From positions 124,001 to 188,000 of the forward strand of contig OX365934.1 of the NCBI GenBank assembly GCA_947243795.1: a DNA stretch of 64,000 bases. The letters are read 5' to 3'. Positions 32,043-41,058 of this stretch are shown piece by piece. Every line of letters starts with the position of its first letter. Within the stretch, counting starts at the first letter, position 1. Under the pieces are notes generated by a model. That model was not told the DNA's origin. It saw nothing but the letters and a program-made list of their open reading frames with translations, and did not search any database. Both the position numbers and the translations under genes were made by a program. The DNA is from Saccharomyces uvarum (lineage: Eukaryota > Ascomycota > Saccharomycetes > Saccharomycetales > Saccharomycetaceae).

Positions 32043-32341
32043 TGGACACATGTATGCATATGCAATCGTACCTACGAGTTGCCTGTCGTGACCCCTCCCT
32101 ATGTTTCTGATTCTGGTACACATTGGCCGAGACATTGGGGAACGGATAAGGAAGGCTATTGGACCTCCGCGCTTACACGTTTACACACTTTTGCGATGCG
32201 ATGAGTCTTACCAGAGTAGCAGCAACCAACTGCCTCCACTAGGGGGGCAATCCGAGGCTGGAGGCACAACTGTGAATGCGAGAGTGCGTTCCACAACGAG
32301 GAAAAGCGGTCGAAATGAGTCAGCCGGATGTGCGGTCGGCA

Positions 32342-32376
32342 AAACTGTGGCGCCACAGCTAAAAAAAAAACTGTGT
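32342..32376 (-). promoter_or_regulatory. Met31/Met32 palindrome in the STR3 promoter
   Basis: CTGTGGCGCCACAG at 32345-32358 is a perfect 14-base palindrome made of two inverted copies of the Met31/Met32 core (CTGTGGC). With its left flank it gives AAACTGTGG, the full consensus. A third near match, AAACTGTGT, follows at 32368-32376. The cluster is about 430-460 bases upstream of the STR3 ATG. STR3 is a Met4-regulon gene, so this is a credible UAS. Confidence 0.75.
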
Positions 32377-32490
32377 AACGTAGCGTGGGCGGCTAATCTG
32401 GGCAGAGCGTCACAGCGGCTAGTATCTGTATACGTTTGCGAGGGAACATATGCCTATTTGTAAATATATATATATATTTGTGTGTGTGTT

Positions 32491-33237
32491 TTATACATCC
32501 GCGAACTCTTTGAACTCTTCCGGGATTTCGAACTCCTTTCTGATCTGTTCCGGTTGCAAGAAAAATTTTTTGTAGAGGTAGTCAACGAGAATCTCAATGT
32601 TGTCCGTGATTTTCTCCAGTTGGACCTTCTTTAGTTGAACCATTTGTTTCTTCTCTTGGATCTTGGCTGCGTCCCATCTGATGCTTTCTATTTTTTGCAA
32701 GTTGGCGCTGTTTTTCTTAATTTCCTCCAGGATTTTCTTCCTCTGTTCTAAGAGAGCCTCTCTGCTGTATGTTTTTTGGCCGACGGTGAACTTTTGACGT
32801 CTCCCGAGCTGCAGTGTTTTCTCCAGTTCTTGTTTGCAAGTGGCAATGTCGGCTTCTGTCTCTTGGATCTTTTTCTTCAGCGTCTCGCTCGAGTCATACA
32901 GTGTTTGGAGGGTTTGGCTCTTGAAGCACCAGTATATGTTGATATTACCGCATTTTTCTACCGAGATTACGCCGTCTTCATCGATCATTTGTTGCACTAG
33001 ATCCTTAACAATCATAGGCGAAATACCGCATTTTTTGGGAATGCTTTTCTCTAGTTCTTTGATGTTGTAGAACGTATATGATTCCTGGAAAAACGCCAGT
33101 ATCCGGTTTTTTTTCTCTTGAAGCGATACTGTTTGTCTCTTTGGCCCCTAGATAGTATAAAAGGAATGTTGTCCACCCGATTTACAAGTTAGTATTTTGG
33201 TGCATACACGTAGATGACTAAACCCAGGACATACCAT
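32491..33237 (-). CDS. MND1: MND1, meiotic recombination protein (split gene)
   Basis: Exon 1 is only the ATG at 33237-33235. Exon 2 runs 33147-32491 and begins GPKRQTVSL. Joined, the protein is 219 residues, as in S. cerevisiae. Mnd1 with Hop2 forms a heterodimer that helps Dmc1 and Rad51 invade the homologous chromosome in meiosis. The N-terminus is a winged-helix DNA-binding domain (SIPKKCGISP then MIVKDLVQQMIDEDG). The centre is a long coiled coil, rich in Lys/Glu heptads, and the C-terminus (LYKKFFLQPEQIRKEF) is the capping helix. A frame starting at the internal Met at 33015 is not the real start. It is divergent from GTS1. Confidence 0.95.
33148..33234 (-). other. Intron of MND1
   Basis: On the minus strand GTATGT (33234-33229) directly follows the ATG. 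A perfect TACTAAC branch box lies at 33194-33188, and the intron ends in TAG at 33150-33148. Its length is 87 bases, a multiple of three. The terminal TAG is in frame with the ATG, so unspliced RNA would stop there after 29 residues more. Confidence 0.93.
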
Positions 33238-33877
33238 TGTTGCGTGTGTACACTGTGGTAGGCTACTCCTTGGCTGGGAAAGTTATGTTACGGCGAAGAA
33301 CATTGCGGAGGTTTCGTTATTTATATTCGTTTTCTAATCTGGGCGGTTATTTTTTTTTCCTTTTTTTTTACGCATAGAAATGTCAAGAAAGACAGCACAA
33401 CTACCCTGGGGCTCAAGAGAATAGAAACAGTGTGTTTCTGATATGTTTGTGCTGCGCAAGCTTACAGATGCATTGGAGAATGCGGTAGATATGGGAGGTT
33501 TGGAAGTATTTTTCAAGTCTTTCTTTTCCCCAGGTTTATTTTGCTTAATAAAGGCAAAGACAACGTTCAACTCCTAATAGCAAATAGTAAAGTGAGCGAA
33601 GGGTGAATTCAAACTCCTTGTACGTTGCCATTGTTTTCGACTAAAACCTGCAACACTTTTGTTTCAATTGTGAAATTATATGACGTGGCATTTCCGGGTG
33701 ATCCAGTGATAGGGGCACCCGGAAAACGCTTCGCTGAAGGAATCAATAACGTTCATCTTAAAATGCTTCACAAGCAATGGTATAAGAGCACGCTGACTAC
33801 TGAATCACTAGCATAAGACAACATTGCTTTTGGGGGTTTTAAGGCAGATATTTTAGTTTCCTTTGCGATAAGCCAGA
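33238..33877. other. MND1-GTS1 divergent promoter region
   Basis: This 640-base region carries the MND1 promoter (with the URS1-like site) and the GTS1 promoter. Two short frames (33334-33570 minus, 33625-33816 plus, the latter opening with TTG rather than ATG) have no recognisable content and are not called. Confidence 0.5.
33342..33349 (-). promoter_or_regulatory. URS1-like (Ume6) site upstream of MND1
   Basis: GGCGGTTA is one base off the URS1 core GGCGGCTA and lies about 105 bases upstream of the MND1 ATG, where early meiotic genes usually carry URS1. It is a plausible Ume6 site but not a perfect one. Confidence 0.4.
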
Positions 33878-34831
33878 ATGAGGTTCAGAAGCTCTTCTCG
33901 TGTTTCAAAGAATGTTGACAGAGAATTAAAGGACCTGATTAATTCATCTGAGAATGCTAACAAATGTGGTGAGTGCGGCAGCTTCTACCCAACATGGTGT
34001 TCTGTCAATTTGGGGGTTTTCCTCTGTGGTAGATGTGCCTCCGTTCACAGAAAGGTGTTGGGTGGCAGGGACGACGACGCCTTTTCCAACGTTAAATCGT
34101 TATCCATGGATAAATGGACGAGAGGGGACGTCGACGAATTGGTGAGCCTTGGAGGTAACAAGGGTAATATGCGATTCTGGAACCCCAAAGACGTTCCCTT
34201 CCCCTTTGACGGTGATGATGACAAAACTGTCGTGGAGCATTATATTAGAGACAAGTATATTTTGGGTAAGTTCAGGTACGATGAAATCAAATCCGAAGAC
34301 TTTGGTTTGAAAACGGACGATTTTAGTAGGGAGTTGGATAGGTTCGATGAAAGAAGTAGGAGTAGGAGTAGGAGCAGATCTCATTCGTTCTACAAGGGAG
34401 GCTACAACGGGTCTGATAATGGCGGTTCAAGAGACTCGTTCCAAAGCGGCGGAAGCAGATATTCCAGACAACTGGCGGAACTTAGAGATATGGGGTTCAA
34501 CGACAAAAATAAAAACCTAGATGCCCTATCATCTGCCCACGGCAATCTCAGTAGAGCCATTGACTATTTGGGAAGAAGTTCAAGTTCAAGAAGCAGTGCA
34601 CCAGCGTCAGCACCAGTATCAACCCCACCCCTGCCCAGAAGACGCGCAACAACCATTGGCCCACAGCCAGCTATCTTCGATGGTACGAATACCATCACGC
34701 CGGACTTTACTTCAAGCTCTGCGTCAGTCGCACAAACGAAGCCGGCCGTTTTTGATGGTACTCTTCAACAGTACTACGACCCTGCTACAGGCATGATATA
34801 CGTAGATCAGCAACAATATGCCATGGCTATG

Positions 34832-34862
<31 letters not shown>

Positions 34863-35092
34863 TAGCACTCGCTCAAGCTCAAGCTCAAGCTCAAGCTCAA
34901 GCACAGGCTCAAGCACAGGCCCAAGCACAGGCCCAAGCACAGGCCCAAGCACAGGCTCAAGCACAGGCTCAGCAGATGCAGATGCAGCAAATCCAGATGC
35001 AGCAGCAGCAGCAACCGCAGCTAACGTATCAGCAGATTCAACAGATGCAGCAGCAAGGCCAGCAGCCACAAGGCTACTTCTACATGCAATAA
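33878..35092 (+). CDS. GTS1: GTS1, ArfGAP-type zinc finger protein with Gln-Ala repeat
   Basis: The product is 404 residues (396 in S. cerevisiae). The N-terminus is an ArfGAP zinc finger: CGECGSFYPTWC then FLCGRCASVHR, giving the CX2C...CX2C pattern at about residues 27-53. A Ser/Arg-rich linker follows, then a UBA-like segment (LAELRDMGF to RAIDYLG, about 196-230). The C-terminus holds poly-Gln and 17 Ala-Gln dipeptides before a Gln/Met-rich tail. In S. cerevisiae Gts1 affects metabolic oscillation, heat tolerance and flocculation, and the Gln-rich tail acts in transcriptional regulation. ArfGAP activity is uncertain. Length difference from S. cerevisiae is likely repeat-length variation. 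Confidence 0.95.
34829..34972 (+). repeat. In-gene CAG and hexamer repeat of GTS1 (poly-Gln then Ala-Gln x17)
   Basis: A CAG/CAA run encodes about ten glutamines, then 34871-34972 is 17 copies of a hexamer encoding Ala-Gln. The first five copies are GCTCAA and the rest alternate GCACAG with GCYCAA, so a 12-base unit has been duplicated about six times. It stays in frame throughout. Confidence 0.95.
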
Positions 35093-36034
35093 AAAGTGAA
35101 GAGCTATCAGAAACTTGGCCGCATTGCATACGTCAATACTTTATATAGAATGACACTCTAGTAATTAAGACATCTACAAATAACGAATACATAACAATCA
35201 GTCACCCTTTCCGTTATCCCAGTCCCGCACAGCCCCACTGTACACCTGTTCCACGCGCTTGCTCTCCCATCTCAATGACTAATACCACCGTTCTTGATCC
35301 ACACTTTGAGCAGAAATCACCTGGGTGGCGTTTTCTGCTCGGTCCGTTTCGGCCGCTGAGAGCGAGAAAAAAAGGGATTGTGGGCGGTAATGTAAGGAAA
35401 CCCTCTTGGTAGAATCAATGAGATAAGGAGCTCTGTTTTTCCCGTTACTCATCTTCTGTTAGTTTGTTTGTTTCGTTTTTCTGTAATACATCTTATCGGA
35501 GCAACTATTACTGGAAAGCTATACCGAGGAGCATATCATTCATATTCTAGCACCTTTTTTTTCCTTTTTGCCTGCTCAGCTCTAGTTTCTTACTCTTCTT
35601 CCCTATTACCACCTACCTTAATTCGTGATTCATAGTTTATCGATCGTGGAATCGATGGAATTCTGAAGTCACTTGGATGGCAAATATACAAAGAGCACGA
35701 TATACTATTAATACCTGCCCGATCACATTATTTTGTTTTTGTTTTTGTTTTTATTTTTTGGGCCGAAGTTAATTTTAAAACGCCACATTTCATTACCTTT
35801 AATCTAAGCACTAAAGCTTTCTTTTACCCTTGTTTGACACTTAAAGAGGGCAAAGATTAGTCATATAAAAGATAAAAAGAAATAATATAATCGTAGTAAT
35901 ACTACCAATAATAATAATAACAAATAATATAATAAAAAAAAGAAAGAGAGGAACGTGAGAAGTCTTTCCACAAAACGAGTTTGAAGCTAGCCCCATATTA
36001 TTAAGTTCATTCATCAATTCCAAACAAGGAAACA
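35093..36034. other. GTS1-ATG1 intergenic region
   Basis: This 942-base region holds the GTS1 3' flank and a long ATG1 promoter and leader. The sequence from about 35710 to 35945 is strongly A/T and includes a TTTTTG repeat (35729-35752) and an AATAAT-type stretch (35883-35935). GGGCGGTA at 35382-35389 resembles a URS1 core imperfectly. No gene is evident. Confidence 0.5.
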
Positions 36035-38719
36035 ATGACGGATATCAGAAATAGAGATCAAACAACTTCGGTGAATCATAATCTGATGACAAGTGCAGGC
36101 AACTATACTGCCGAGAAAGAAATCGGAAAGGGTTCATTCGCCACTGTGTATAGAGGGCATCTGACATCAGACAAGTCTCAGCATATAGCCATCAAAGAAG
36201 TATCAAGAGCAAAACTGAAGAACAAGAAGCTACTAGAGAACTTGGAGATAGAGATTGCTATTTTGAAAAAAATTAAACACCCTCACATCGTCGGACTGAT
36301 TGATTGTGAACGAACATCTACAGATTTCTATTTGATTATGGAATATTGTGCTCTTGGTGACCTAACATTTTTACTGAAAAGACGCAAAGAACTTATGGAG
36401 AACCATCCTTTACTAAAGACGGTATTCGAAAAATATCCTCCACCGAGTGAAAACCATAATGGCCTACATAGAGCATTTGTCTTGAGTTATTTACAACAGT
36501 TAGCTTCTGCTTTAAAGTTTTTAAGATCCAAAAATTTGGTTCACAGGGATATTAAACCCCAAAACCTATTATTGTCGACCCCCTTGATTGGATATCACGA
36601 CGCCAAAACGTTTCATGAGCTAGGTTTTGTTGGAATTTATAACTTACCTATTCTAAAGATTGCAGATTTTGGGTTTGCAAGATTTTTACCTAATACGTCA
36701 TTGGCAGAAACTCTTTGTGGTTCACCGTTATATATGGCACCTGAAATCTTGAACTATCAAAAATACAACGCTAAAGCGGATTTATGGTCTGTCGGCACTG
36801 TGGTGTTTGAAATGTGTTGCGGCACTCCACCATTTAGAGCTTCTAATCATTTAGAGTTGTTCAAGAAAATTAAAAGAGCAAATGACGTTATAACGTTTCC
36901 TTCCTACTGTAATATTGAGCCTGAGTTAAAAGAGTTGATATGTAGTTTACTGACATTTGATCCTGCAAAAAGAATAGGCTTCGAAGAGTTCTTTGCCAAT
37001 AAGGTAGTTAATGAAGATTTATCTCCTTATGAATTGGAGGACGATTTACCTGAACTGGAATCCAAGTCCAAAGGTATTGCTGAAAGCAACATGTTTGTTT
37101 CTGAGTACTTGTCCAAACAATCAAGAAGGCCTAACAGTCATTTGGAAAATTACCAGTCAGCAACAAATAACGCCGATGAACTAAATGAAGCCCTTAAGAA
37201 TAGTGATATATTAACCACTTCAGTGCTAAAAACAAACCGTGTTCAAAGCATAGAAAGGAACGACGCAAATAACAGATACCACAATAACTTGATATCGGAT
37301 AGAACTTTTGAAAGAGATTACGTGGTAGTAGAGAAGAAATCAGTTGAAGTAAATTCACTTGCTGATGAAGTTGCTCAAGCAGGGTATAACCCAAATTCTG
37401 TAAAGCATCCTACCCCAACTCAACATATCTTACTGAACCAGCAGTTCTCTCCGAATAATCAACAACATTTTCAAAATCAAGGGGAGAATCAGAGAGTACT
37501 GAGAGCAGCATCTTCTTCTAGTGGTGGAAGCGATGGGTCTAGACGACCATCTTTGGTAGACAGACGTTTATCAATTTCTTCGCTGAATCCATCTAATGCA
37601 TTGTCAAGAGCACTCGGTATTGCCTCGACGAGATTGTTTGGTGGCACTAATCAGCAGCAACAACAACAAGTTTCATCTTCTCCACCGTATAATCAAACAT
37701 TACTAAACCCGCAACTTTTCCATGATCTGACTGAGAATATAATATTAAGAATAGATCACCTCCAACATCCAGACATGCAGAAGTTGGATAACAGTAATAT
37801 TGTAAGTGTTTTGGAATCCCTGGCTGCAAAAGCGTTTGTTGTTTACTCCTATGCGGAAGTGAAATTTTCACAAATTATTCCATTGTCAACAACATTAAAA
37901 GGCATGGTTAATCTTGAAAATAGGCGCAGTATGGATAGTAATGCTATTGCAGAAGAACAAGATTCGGATGATGCAGAAGAAGAGGATGAAACGCTAAAAA
38001 AGTATAGAGAAGATTGTTTGTCCACAAAAACTTTTGGAAAGGGTAGAACTTTTTCTGCCACATCACAATTAAGCGTTACTTTCAATAAACTACCACTTTC
38101 GGAAATGATTTTGTTATGTAGTGAAGCCATCGTATTATATATGAAGGCGTTATCGATTTTATCAAAGTCTATGCAAGTAACTTCTAACTGGTGGTACGAG
38201 TCTCAAGAAAAAGCGTGCTCTTTGAGAGTTAATGTATTGGTCCAATGGCTAAGAGAAAAATTTAATGAATGTTTGGAAAAGGCCGATTTTTTAAGGTTAA
38301 AGATTAACGATTTAAGATTCAAGAATGTTGCTGAGGTAGATGAAAGCCAAACTGTGGAAGAAAAGGGCCCTGTGGAAGAGCCAGTATACTTGGAGAAGCT
38401 ACTATACGATCGTGCTTTAGAAATTTCTAAGATGGCCGCTCATATGGAATTAAAGGGAGAAAATTTGTATAACTGTGAATTAGCATATGCTACTTCACTT
38501 TGGATGCTAGAGACCTCCTTGGATGACGATGATTTTACCAATACGTATAGTGATTATCCTTTCAAAACCAACATCCGCTCAAAAAGTAATGACATTGAGG
38601 ATAAAGAGAATTATCACAACGTATTGGATGAAAATGACAGATCGATTATAAGAAAGTATATCGATAGCATTGCTAATAGATTGAAAATATTAAGGCAAAA
38701 GATGAATCACCAAAACTGA
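36035..38719 (+). CDS. ATG1: ATG1, autophagy-initiating Ser/Thr protein kinase
   Basis: The product is 894 residues (897 in S. cerevisiae). Atg1 is the kinase of the autophagy initiation complex (Atg13, Atg17, Atg29, Atg31) and also serves the Cvt pathway; TORC1 keeps it inactive through Atg13. The kinase domain spans about residues 24-325, with the Gly loop [11 protein letters not shown], catalytic K54 (AIKEV), [11 protein letters not shown], and the activation segment [10 protein letters not shown]. An Atg8-interacting motif (YVVVEKK) lies in the middle disordered region. The C-terminal 330 residues form the MIT-type EAT domain that binds Atg13. A short poly-Gln tract precedes it. It converges on TOS3. 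Confidence 0.98.
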   Translation: MTDIRNRDQTTSVNHNLMTSAGNYTAEKEIGKGSFATVYRGHLTSDKSQHIAIKEVSRAKLKNKKLLENLEIEIAILKKIKHPHIVGLIDCERTSTDFYLIMEYCALGDLTFLLKRRKELMENHPLLKTVFEKYPPPSENHNGLHRAFVLSYLQQLASALKFLRSKNLVHRDIKPQNLLLSTPLIGYHDAKTFHELGFVGIYNLPILKIADFGFARFLPNTSLAETLCGSPLYMAPEILNYQKYNAKADLWSVGTVVFEMCCGTPPFRASNHLELFKKIKRANDVITFPSYCNIEPELKELICSLLTFDPAKRIGFEEFFANKVVNEDLSPYELEDDLPELESKSKGIAESNMFVSEYLSKQSRRPNSHLENYQSATNNADELNEALKNSDILTTSVLKTNRVQSIERNDANNRYHNNLISDRTFERDYVVVEKKSVEVNSLADEVAQAGYNPNSVKHPTPTQHILLNQQFSPNNQQHFQNQGENQRVLRAASSSSGGSDGSRRPSLVDRRLSISSLNPSNALSRALGIASTRLFGGTNQQQQQQVSSSPPYNQTLLNPQLFHDLTENIILRIDHLQHPDMQKLDNSNIVSVLESLAAKAFVVYSYAEVKFSQIIPLSTTLKGMVNLENRRSMDSNAIAEEQDSDDAEEEDETLKKYREDCLSTKTFGKGRTFSATSQLSVTFNKLPLSEMILLCSEAIVLYMKALSILSKSMQVTSNWWYESQEKACSLRVNVLVQWLREKFNECLEKADFLRLKINDLRFKNVAEVDESQTVEEKGPVEEPVYLEKLLYDRALEISKMAAHMELKGENLYNCELAYATSLWMLETSLDDDDFTNTYSDYPFKTNIRSKSNDIEDKENYHNVLDENDRSIIRKYIDSIANRLKILRQKMNHQN

Positions 38720-39348
38720 TTCATGATGTTTGCTTAGCAAGGTTTCCTTAGGGTTGTGAATTTCCTATCCTAGTTCAGAGTATTGCCATGGTTTTGGTCA
38801 GCTATCCTATGAATATTGTTCAAGCTTTTTGTTGCAGTAAAAAAAAAATTGTTTTTGTTCTTGTTTTTGTTCTAAGTGTTTTTTTTTCAGAATCCGGTGT
38901 TTTTATTTTAAATGGGTTTTATTTTGATGTTTGAATGTTGATGATGGAAATCAATGAATTCCATCGTTTTTGATGTGTTAATTTTTTTTTTAGTTTTTTT
39001 TGTTGGGTTGTGTCTTTCTTTGACTATACATATCCAGTTATTCTATTTTTTTGATTTTTTATTCTTTCAGATTTCGTGCTTTCAAGTCTTCAACTATATA
39101 TATATATAATAGTATATTCAAGAAATTTTGATTTAAGAAACTTTGGTTTAGAAAAGGTACTTAAACTACTATTTTTCCTAGTGAGCCATTGTAATGTTTT
39201 TATTTTATATTTTGTTGATTTAGATGTATTTTCAACGCGCAGGGCAGCTAGTTTTAAGAACAAACATGATACAAAAAGCGTCCACTTGTAACGCACACTT
39301 TTAACAGTTTTCATGGACATATATTACATCTATAAATAATATATAACG
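38720..39348. other. ATG1-TOS3 convergent 3' region
   Basis: This 629-base, T-rich spacer separates two convergent genes. It contains long T runs, a tatatatatata run near 39097-39107, and a perfect match to the ARS consensus. Frames at 39076-39320 on both strands overlap each other and are A/T-driven, so not genes. Confidence 0.55.
39203..39213 (+). other. ARS consensus match; candidate replication origin
   Basis: TTTTATATTTT matches the 11-base ARS consensus WTTTAYRTTTW at every position. It sits in an A/T-rich spacer between convergent genes, the usual setting of yeast origins. I recall S. cerevisiae having an origin (ARS710) in about this interval, but I cannot verify that. One consensus match alone does not make an origin. 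Confidence 0.4.
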
Positions 39349-41058
39349 CTAAAGCTTATATATCGACATTTGCCTTCTCGTATGTTGCGCATCACCAGCA
39401 TTTAATACTAGTGACCCATCTGTCTCCATCTTAAGTTCGCGCCTACCCCCAGAATTTTCTCCTACTACTTGGCTGTCTACCTGCAGGCAAGTATTCATTT
39501 GCTGATGAAAATCACTAACGGGTGTGATTGTAGGACTTAGATCCGCTTTTGTGCTCTCAAAAGAATGATCTCCCAAAGGAGACACAATTCTATATTGCGC
39601 GGGCACACAAGAATTTATCCTTGAAACACCCCCATCTTCATCTACAGAACAGTATTGGTTACTGACGGGCGTGGCATCTTGAATGCTGATTTGAGATGTG
39701 AAGGCGGTAGATGAAGTAAAAGAGGAAAAGGACGAAAAAGATGACTCCCTAGAATCAATGTTATGATATACTGGGGGAGATAACGTACCTGCACCAGCTG
39801 CTGACGGTGAGTATCTCGGGTTTCTTTCAGCGTCTGATCTGAGGTTATCGCGGTCAAAATTTTCCATATAAAGACTATCTAAGGAAGAAAAAGATGAATT
39901 TATCGGCAGATTAAGCAATTCTGCCTTTTTGCATGAAGGTGGTGGCTGTGGAACCTTCAACTCACTAAATGTTTCTGAATCAGTCAATGTAGATGTGGCA
40001 ACAACCGCGCCATTACCATACCGACACATGAATGGGTGCGTCTTAATTCCTGCCAAAGTTATCCGTTCACTAGGATTTTTCTTTAATAGCCTGTTTAATA
40101 GGTCCTTGGCATCATTATACTCCTCTCTTGTTAAGTCCGGATGGCCACACTTAGACACCTGTTCGTAAGAGGGGAAGGACAAAGGTTTGCTAATAATATT
40201 ATCAAATAGTTCCAAGCCAGAATTAGCGTTGAAAGGCAATGTTCCGAACAACATGCAATATAGAGTGACTCCCAACGACCATATGTCAATGGCTGATGAG
40301 CAACGATAATCTCCGTCAGTGGTGCAAAGTTCAGGTGCGAAAAATGCTGGGGTTCCAAATGTTTTGGATTTCAAGATTTGTTCTTGTGATGATTGAATAT
40401 TAGTACTTTCAGTTGCAGTTAGTATGGAAACGCCGAAATCAGATATTTTGACTGCACCATTTGATGAGATTAACAAGTTCGATGGCTTGATATCTCTATG
40501 CGTTATGCCTTGCGAATGTAGATACTCTAGCCCCGATACAACATCTAATACTATTTTTCTCGCTTGTTCAAAAGTGAGTATTGACGGCCCCACTGCTTTT
40601 ATCTCTAGTTGGTTCTCGGGACACCACTTAACGGGACCCCTTGAGCAATATTCCAGTACCAGGTAAACTTTTGTGCTTTCGGGATCATTCAAAATGTCGT
40701 ATAATTTAACGACGTTTTCGTGGTGGCATCTTTTCATTATCTCAATTTCTTCCTTAATTCTTGGATTTTCTACTGTCCCTTGTAAAGAATAGCCGCTTTT
40801 CCTTTCGAACCTGTTGAGAATTTTAATTGCAACCAACTCACCCGTAGTAAGATCCCTTGCCAATTTCACTTTGCCATATTGCCCATTACCCAAAGTCCCT
40901 AAAATATCATAAGTGTTTAGGACTTGCCTCTTTGATAAGGGATTATAAGATAGTTTGACTTTGTTTGTCTCTTTTACACGACTACTACTATTATTCGCAT
41001 TACTATATAATAGAGATGATCGAGGCGGTAACTGAACCGGTTCTTTAAGTTGTGCCAT
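39349..41058 (-). CDS. TOS3: TOS3, Snf1-activating protein kinase
   Basis: From ATG 41058 the product is 569 residues (560 in S. cerevisiae). Tos3, with Sak1 and Elm1, phosphorylates the Snf1 (AMPK) activation loop and sustains Snf1 activity on non-fermentable carbon. It is related to mammalian LKB1/CaMKK. The kinase domain begins YDILGTLGNGQYGKVKL, with the ATP Lys in VAIKIL, THRDIKPSN and DFGVS, and the APE motif as FFAPEL. The C-terminus is Ser/Thr-rich and ends RRQMSIYKL. The open frame extends 44 codons upstream to 41190, but the family start MxxLKEPVQ lies at 41058. The gene was named as a target of SBF. Confidence 0.96.
   Translation of the reverse strand: MAQLKEPVQLPPRSSLLYSNANNSSSRVKETNKVKLSYNPLSKRQVLNTYDILGTLGNGQYGKVKLARDLTTGELVAIKILNRFERKSGYSLQGTVENPRIKEEIEIMKRCHHENVVKLYDILNDPESTKVYLVLEYCSRGPVKWCPENQLEIKAVGPSILTFEQARKIVLDVVSGLEYLHSQGITHRDIKPSNLLISSNGAVKISDFGVSILTATESTNIQSSQEQILKSKTFGTPAFFAPELCTTDGDYRCSSAIDIWSLGVTLYCMLFGTLPFNANSGLELFDNIISKPLSFPSYEQVSKCGHPDLTREEYNDAKDLLNRLLKKNPSERITLAGIKTHPFMCRYGNGAVVATSTLTDSETFSELKVPQPPPSCKKAELLNLPINSSFSSLDSLYMENFDRDNLRSDAERNPRYSPSAAGAGTLSPPVYHNIDSRESSFSSFSSFTSSTAFTSQISIQDATPVSNQYCSVDEDGGVSRINSCVPAQYRIVSPLGDHSFESTKADLSPTITPVSDFHQQMNTCLQVDSQVVGENSGGRRELKMETDGSLVLNAGDAQHTRRQMSIYKL

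Larger units (their letters stand above)
31915..32490. other. STR3 promoter and MND1 3' flank
   Basis: This 576-base region is upstream of STR3 and downstream of MND1. Besides the Met31/32 palindrome it has a perfect Ume6 URS1 core (GGCGGCTA, 32388-32395) and a PAC-like GCGATGAG at 32198-32205, both of uncertain meaning. A TTTG-type repeat (gtttgtttgcttg) near 31927-31955 lies in the STR3 leader. Confidence 0.5.

Noticed and set aside
32198-32205. PAC-like GCGATGAG upstream of STR3
   Set aside because: No RRPE nearby and STR3 is not a ribosome-biogenesis gene; probably chance.
33625-33816. 63-codon plus-strand frame between MND1 and GTS1
   Set aside because: It opens with TTG, not ATG, and shows no known domain.
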